Positions 59,414 through 64,000 of a DNA stretch of 64,000 nt are shown here, in pieces. The DNA comes from Streptomyces flavochromogenes (GTDB lineage: Bacteria > Actinomycetota > Actinomycetes > Streptomycetales > Streptomycetaceae): the NCBI RefSeq assembly GCF_000717595.1, contig NZ_JNZO01000041.1, forward strand, positions 9,479 to 73,478, given 5' to 3'. The notes below the pieces were generated by a model that worked only from the letters and a program-made list of their open reading frames with translations, was not told the origin of the DNA and did not search any database. The position numbers and the translations under genes were made by a program. Every line of letters starts with the position of its first letter. Position 1 is the stretch's first letter.

Positions 59414-61036
59414 ATGGGATTCGCCCGCACCTGCTCCGTCGCCCTCGTCGGCGTCGAAGGCGTCGTCGTCGAGGTCCAGGCCGACCTCGAACCCGGCGTC
59501 GCCGCCTTCACCCTCGTCGGCCTCCCCGACAAGAGCCTCACCGAGAGCCGAGACCGGGTCCGCGCCGCCGTCGTCAACTCCGGCGCCGAATGGCCCCAGA
59601 AGAAACTCACCGTCGGGCTCAGCCCCGCATCCGTACCGAAAGGCGGATCGGGTTTCGACCTCGCCGTGGCGGCGGCGGTTCTCGGCGCCGCCGAGCGCAT
59701 CGACCCCCGTGCCATCGCCGACCTCGTCCTCATCGGCGAACTCGGCCTCGACGGACGCGTCCGGCCCGTCCGCGGCATCCTCCCCGCCGTCCTCGCCGCC
59801 GCCGACGCCGGCTACCGCCAGGTCGTCGTCCCCGAACAGACCGCCGGCGAGGCCGCCCTCGTCCCCGGGGTGTCCGTCCTCGGCGTCCGCAGCCTCCGCC
59901 AGCTCATCGCCGTCCTCACCGACGAACCCGTCCCCGAGGAGGAACCCACCGAGGCCGGCCGACCCGACGCCATGCTCGCCGGACTCCTCGTCCCCGGCGC
60001 CGGCCTCGGCACCGGACTCGCACCCGACCCCACCGACCCCTCCGAAGGCCCCGACCTCGCCGACGTCGCCGGCCAGCACCGAGCCCGCCGCGCCCTCGAA
60101 GTCGCCGCCGCGGGCAGCCACCACCTCCTGCTCTCCGGACCGCCCGGCGCAGGGAAGACCATGCTGGCCGAGCGCCTCCCCGGCATCCTCCCGCCCCTCA
60201 CCCGGCAGGAATCCCTCGAAGTCACCGCCGTCCACTCCGTCGCCGGCATCCTCCCGCCCGGCGAACCCCTCGTCCGCCGCGCCCCCTACTGCGCGCCCCA
60301 TCACTCCGCCACCATGCAGTCCCTCGTCGGCGGCGGAAACGGCCTCCCCAGGCCCGGCGCCGTCTCCCTCGCCCACCGGGGCATCCTCTTCCTCGACGAA
60401 GCCCCGGAGTTCTCCGGAAAGGCCCTCGACGCCCTCCGTCAACCCCTCGAATCCGGGCACGTCGTCATCGCCCGCGCCGCCGGAGTCGTCCGCCTCCCCG
60501 CCCGCTTCCTCCTCGCCCTCGCCGCGAACCCCTGCCCCTGCGGACGCCACACCCTGCACGGCGCCGGCTGCGAATGCCCCGCCGCACTCGTCCGCCGCTA
60601 CCAGGCGCGCCTCTCCGGACCCCTCCTCGACCGTGTCGACCTTCGTGTCGAGGCCGAACCGGTCACCCGCTCCGACCTCCTGGGCCAAGGAGGGCGCGGC
60701 GAGAGCACCGAGACCGTCGCCGAACGCGTCCGCGAAGCCCGCCACCGCGCCGCCGCACGCCTCGCCGACACCCCCTGGAACGTCAACAGCGAGATCCCCG
60801 GACACGAACTCCGCACCCGCTTCCAGGCCGCCCCCGGAGCCCTCGCCACCGCCGAACGCGACATCGAACGCGGACTGCTCACCGCCCGCGGCCTCGACCG
60901 GGTCCTCCGCGTCGCCTGGACCGTCGCCGACCTCGCCGGACACGACCGCCCCGACAGCGAGGACATCGCCCTCGCCCTCGAACTGCGCACCGGCATCGCC
61001 CGCGGCGTGCCCGTCGGAGCGGAGGGCCGGGCATGA
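59414..61036 (+). CDS. Mg-chelatase-like ATPase, ComM/YifB family
   Basis: 540 residues. N-terminal Lon-like domain (VEGVVVEVQADLEPGVAAFT, VGLPDKSLTESRDRVRAA), then the AAA+ part with Walker A LSGPPGAGKTMLAERLPG, Walker B GILFLDEAPEFSGKALDALR and a zinc-type CPCGRHTLHGAGCECP. In gamma-proteobacteria ComM is a branch-migration helicase for natural transformation. The next gene dprA overlaps by 4 bases. Confidence 0.93.
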   Translation: MGFARTCSVALVGVEGVVVEVQADLEPGVAAFTLVGLPDKSLTESRDRVRAAVVNSGAEWPQKKLTVGLSPASVPKGGSGFDLAVAAAVLGAAERIDPRAIADLVLIGELGLDGRVRPVRGILPAVLAAADAGYRQVVVPEQTAGEAALVPGVSVLGVRSLRQLIAVLTDEPVPEEEPTEAGRPDAMLAGLLVPGAGLGTGLAPDPTDPSEGPDLADVAGQHRARRALEVAAAGSHHLLLSGPPGAGKTMLAERLPGILPPLTRQESLEVTAVHSVAGILPPGEPLVRRAPYCAPHHSATMQSLVGGGNGLPRPGAVSLAHRGILFLDEAPEFSGKALDALRQPLESGHVVIARAAGVVRLPARFLLALAANPCPCGRHTLHGAGCECPAALVRRYQARLSGPLLDRVDLRVEAEPVTRSDLLGQGGRGESTETVAERVREARHRAAARLADTPWNVNSEIPGHELRTRFQAAPGALATAERDIERGLLTARGLDRVLRVAWTVADLAGHDRPDSEDIALALELRTGIARGVPVGAEGRA

Positions 61037-62244
61037 CCACTCCCGACCCCCGCCCCGGCACCCCAGGCTCCGCGCCCATGGACGAGCGACGGGCACGGGC
61101 CACGCTCAGCCGCGCCGTCGAACCAGGCGACGAACACGCCGGCCGCTGGCTCCAGCGCTACGGAGCCACCGGCTTCCTCGACCGCCTCCTCGACACCACG
61201 CCCCATCCCCGGGGAGGAACCGACGCCGACCCCTTCCCCGGCACCGGAGCGAAACGCGTCGCCTCCTGGCGGCTGCGCGCCACCGCCGCCGACCCCGCCC
61301 GCGACCTCGCCACCATCCACGACCTCGACGGACGCTTCCTCGTCCCCGGCGACACCGAATGGCCCCGACAGCTCGACGACCTCGCGGACGCCCGCCCCCT
61401 CGGCCTCTGGGTCCGGGGCCCCGCCGACCTGCGCACCTGGGCCCTCCGCTCCGTCGCCCTCGTCGGCGCCCGCGCCTGCACCCCGTACGGCGCCCACACC
61501 GCCGCAGACCTCGCCACCGACCTCGCACGCAAAGGCTGGGTCGTCGTCTCCGGAGCCGCCTACGGCATCGACGGCGCCGCCCACCGCGGCGCCCTCGCCG
61601 CGGGCGGAGCCACCGTCGCCGTCCTGGCCTGCGGCGTCGACACCCCGTACCCCCGCGGCCACGACCAACTCATTCGCCGCATCGCCGAACAAGGCCTCGT
61701 GGTAGGGGAGTTGCCGCCAGAGAGTCACCCCACCCCCAGCCGCTTCATCCTCCGCAACCGGGTCATCGCCGCCCTCACCCGAGGCACCGTCGTCATCGAG
61801 GCCCAGCACCGCAGCGGTTCGCTCGTCACCGCCCGCGCCGCAGCCCGCCTCGGCCGCCACACGATGGGCATCCCCGGCCCCGTGACCAGCGCACTCTCCG
61901 CCGGCGTCCATGAACTCCTCCGCGGCGACGCCGCCCTCGTCACCGACGCCGACGAGATCGTCGAACTCGTCGGCGACATGGGTCAGCTCGCCCCGGCGCG
62001 CCGAGGGCCCGTCCTCCCACGCGACCTCCTCGCCCCGGCCGCGGCGCACATCCTCGAAGCGATCCCCGCCCGCGGCCCCACCCCCGCCACCGTCATCGCC
62101 CGTCGCGCCGGAACCACCCCCGACGACACCCTCGCCAGGCTGTACGAACTCCACTCCCTCGGCTTCGTCGAACGACACGGAGAAGGCTGGCAGTTGACGA
62201 ACACGACAACACCCGCGTCGAACGTGCGGCGAGGCGGTACTTGA
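61033..62244 (+). CDS. dprA: DNA-processing protein DprA/Smf
   Basis: 403 residues, ATG overlapping the comM stop. Rossmann core: LVGARACTPYGAHTAADLAT, VVSGAAYGIDGAAHRGALA, LACGVDTPYPRGHDQLI, then SRFILRNRVIAALTRGTVVI and the GSLVTARAAARLGRHTMGIP signature. A winged-helix-like domain lies at the C-terminus (ARRAGTTPDDTLARLYELHS). It loads RecA on single-stranded DNA. An ATG at 61078 (MDERRARATLSRAV) is an alternative start. Confidence 0.94.
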   Translation: MTTPDPRPGTPGSAPMDERRARATLSRAVEPGDEHAGRWLQRYGATGFLDRLLDTTPHPRGGTDADPFPGTGAKRVASWRLRATAADPARDLATIHDLDGRFLVPGDTEWPRQLDDLADARPLGLWVRGPADLRTWALRSVALVGARACTPYGAHTAADLATDLARKGWVVVSGAAYGIDGAAHRGALAAGGATVAVLACGVDTPYPRGHDQLIRRIAEQGLVVGELPPESHPTPSRFILRNRVIAALTRGTVVIEAQHRSGSLVTARAAARLGRHTMGIPGPVTSALSAGVHELLRGDAALVTDADEIVELVGDMGQLAPARRGPVLPRDLLAPAAAHILEAIPARGPTPATVIARRAGTTPDDTLARLYELHSLGFVERHGEGWQLTNTTTPASNVRRGGT

Positions 62245-62484
62245 CCTGGAGCATTCGGGTGAAAGGGTGAAGGGCGATGAACAATCGAGTTCTCTCGGCC
62301 GCACCCGAGGGGCCGACACGCGCCACGGCCCGGGTTCGAAGATGTGGCCGACGGCGTCCACCCGGAGCGGCGCGATCCGCCGATGTTCGCGCACCGCGAC
62401 CGCGCACTCACGCTACGCTCACCAGGATTCCGTCCAGGACACCCACACCGACACACCCGACAGCAGAACGGCTCAAGGCAACGC

Positions 62485-63321
62485 ATGCCCCAGCACACCT
62501 CCGGGTCTGACCGCGCTGCGGTGCCCCCAGCAGCCCGGGGCACCGTGCGACCACCCGCACCGACCTCCCTCGACGAACTGTGGCGGTCGTACAAGGACAC
62601 GGGAGACGAGCGACTGCGGGAGCAGCTGATCCTGCACTACTCGCCCCTCGTCAAATACGTCGCGGGGCGAGTCAGCGTCGGGCTGCCGTCCAACGTGGAA
62701 CAGGCCGACTTCGTCTCCTCCGGCGTCTTCGGCCTCATCGACGCCATCGAGAAGTTCGACGTCGAGCGCGCGATCAAGTTCGAGACGTACGCGATCACCC
62801 GCATCCGCGGCGCCATGATCGACGAACTCCGCGCCCTCGACTGGATCCCGCGCTCCGTCCGCCAAAAGGCCCGCAACGTCGAGCGCGCGTACGCCACCCT
62901 CGAGGCCCAGCTCCGCCGCACCCCCTCGGAGACCGAGGTCGCCGCGGAGATGGACGTCACGCTGGAGGAACTGCACGCGGTTTTCAGCCAGTTGTCCCTG
63001 GCGAACGTCGTCGCCCTCGAAGAGCTGCTACACGTCGGCGGCGAGGGCGGCGACCGGCTCTCCCTGATGGACACCCTCGAGGACACCGCCGCCGACAATC
63101 CCGTCGAGGTCGCCGAGGACCGCGAGCTGCGCCGACTGCTCGCCCGCGCCATCAACACGCTCCCCGAGCGGGAGAAGACCGTCGTCACGCTCTACTACTA
63201 CGAGGGCCTCACCCTCGCCGAGATCGGCCACGTCCTCGGCGTCACCGAGAGCCGCGTGAGCCAGATCCACACCAAGTCCGTCCTCCAGCTCCGGGCCAAG
63301 CTGGCCGACGTCGGACGCTGA
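62485..63321 (+). CDS. whiG: Sporulation sigma factor WhiG
   Basis: 278 residues, ATG 62485 ([20 protein letters not shown]) with AAGG 7 bases upstream. Region 2: [60 protein letters not shown]. Region 4: [40 protein letters not shown]. FliA/SigD family; in Streptomyces it starts aerial hyphae sporulation and directs whiH and whiI. The start region leaves 240 bases after dprA for its own promoter. Confidence 0.96.
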   Translation: MPQHTSGSDRAAVPPAARGTVRPPAPTSLDELWRSYKDTGDERLREQLILHYSPLVKYVAGRVSVGLPSNVEQADFVSSGVFGLIDAIEKFDVERAIKFETYAITRIRGAMIDELRALDWIPRSVRQKARNVERAYATLEAQLRRTPSETEVAAEMDVTLEELHAVFSQLSLANVVALEELLHVGGEGGDRLSLMDTLEDTAADNPVEVAEDRELRRLLARAINTLPEREKTVVTLYYYEGLTLAEIGHVLGVTESRVSQIHTKSVLQLRAKLADVGR

Positions 63322-63351
63322 CCCGGCGCGAGCCGGTCGTACAGTGGAGCC

Positions 63352-63942
63352 GTGCCCAGGATTCGAGCGGCCTCGGTGGCCGAGCACCGGACGATGCAGC
63401 GCGGCGCCCTCCTGGACGCCGCGCGCGCCCTGCTGTCCGAGGGCGGTACGGAGGCGCTGACCTTCCCCGCACTCGCCGAGCGCACGGGCCTCGCCCGTTC
63501 CTCGGTGTACGAGTACTTCCGATCGCGCGCGGCCGTCGTCGAAGAGCTGTGCGCCGTCGACTTCCCCGTCTGGGCGGCCGAGGTCGAGGTCGCCATGGAC
63601 GGCGCGGACACCCCGCAGGGCAAGGTCGAGGCCTACGTCCGCAAACAGCTGGAGCTCGTCGGCGACCGCCGGCACCGCGCGGTCGTCGCCATCTCGGCGA
63701 GCGAGCTCGACGACGGCGCCCGCGAGAAGATCCGCGCGGCCCACGGCGGACTGGTCGCCATGATCGTCGAAGCCCTCGCAGCCCTGGGCCAGCCCCAGCC
63801 CCGCCTGGGCGCCATGCTCCTCCAGGGCGTCGTCGACGCCGCGGTCCGCCGCATCGAGCTCGGCGCGGCCGAGAACCCCGCGGAGATCGCCGAGGCGGCG
63901 GTCACGATGGCCCTCCACGGGGTCAACGGCACCCGGGCCTGA
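63352..63942 (+). CDS. TetR-family transcriptional regulator
   Basis: 196 residues, GTG 63352. N-terminal helix-turn-helix GALLDAARALLSEGGTEALT, FPALAERTGLARSSVYEYFR, then the ligand domain (GKVEAYVRKQLELVGDRRHR, LLQGVVDAAVRRIELGAAEN). Begins 30 bases after whiG in the same direction, so may be co-transcribed. Target and ligand unknown. Confidence 0.93.
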   Translation: MPRIRAASVAEHRTMQRGALLDAARALLSEGGTEALTFPALAERTGLARSSVYEYFRSRAAVVEELCAVDFPVWAAEVEVAMDGADTPQGKVEAYVRKQLELVGDRRHRAVVAISASELDDGAREKIRAAHGGLVAMIVEALAALGQPQPRLGAMLLQGVVDAAVRRIELGAAENPAEIAEAAVTMALHGVNGTRA

Positions 63943-64000
63943 CCGCTCGGGGGTCGGCTCACTGCCGTGTCCCCCCCCGGCCTCCCCCCCACCCTCCCCC

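Noticed and set aside
62277..62510. Small open frame with GAAGGG upstream, between dprA and whiG
   Set aside because: Its 77-residue product is Arg/Pro-rich and overlaps the whiG start out of frame; spacing of the ribosome site is short. A leader peptide cannot be excluded but is unsupported.
63943..64000. C-rich tail at the window end
   Set aside because: Only homopolymeric C tracts in 58 bases; too short to interpret.

Overview
The window is a core chromosomal segment of a Streptomyces-like actinomycete. The evidence is very high G+C, strong third-position G/C bias, frequent GTG/TTG starts, and marker genes of that genus: ndgR, hupS with a histone-H1-like tail, nsdA, the sipW-sipX-sipY-sipZ signal peptidase cluster and whiG. 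Gene order from ndgR-leuCD to dprA also resembles the conserved actinobacterial block known from mycobacteria. I see no prophage, transposase, CRISPR array or biosynthetic gene cluster.

Layout. 1-5.1 kb: the N-terminus of a sensor kinase, a small repeat-bearing protein, a fumarylacetoacetate-hydrolase-family enzyme, gltX, a HAD phosphatase, and a five-gene tRNA cluster (Gln-Glu-Glu-Gln-Glu). 5.2-9.3 kb: ndgR divergent from leuCD, a small conserved protein and hupS. 9.4-13.9 kb: a cold-shock-like protein, F420 biosynthesis guanylyltransferase, plsC-gpsA (phospholipid precursors), ddl (cell wall) and a DUF3515 lipoprotein. 13.9-18.4 kb: a stand-alone RAM protein, thiL-thiD, a Cys4 rpmB and a FakA/YloV-type kinase. 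18.4-25.8 kb: recG, rsmD-coaD, a SepIVA/DivIVA-like coiled-coil protein, yceD-rpmF-rnc and mutM. 25.8-33 kb: an HxlR regulator divergent from a WrbA-like flavoprotein, a secreted SCP/CAP protein, acyP, a small coiled-coil protein and smc. 33-39.5 kb: a glucose-permease-like transporter, an LLM monooxygenase + NCS1 permease pair, ftsY and a small prim-pol-like protein. 39.8-46 kb: nsdA, then amtB-glnB-glnD. 46-54.3 kb: ffh, ftsH, a methyltransferase, a SprT-like protein, and rpsP-khpA-rimM-trmD-rplS. 54.4-64 kb: four consecutive type I signal peptidases, Nudix, DUF2469, yraN-comM-dprA, whiG and a TetR regulator.

How it fits together. Nitrogen and amino acids recur: the tRNAs beside gltX are the expected substrates of a non-discriminating GluRS; NdgR faces leuCD; amtB-glnB-glnD has a plausible GlnR site. 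Protein export is spread across ftsY, ffh, ftsH and the sip genes. Chromosome maintenance is represented by hupS, recG, smc, mutM and dprA.

The most interesting material is non-coding: a hairpin that buries the yraN Shine-Dalgarno, a tRNA promoter whose -10 is the stop codon of the preceding gene, paired palindromes between ndgR and leuC, a triple direct repeat before smc, a 41-bp triplication of the end of the LLM gene, a roughly 33-bp minisatellite before amtB, and an operator-like palindrome at the glucose permease promoter. All coordinates and motifs were read by eye. Family assignments rest on recognised motifs, not database searches.
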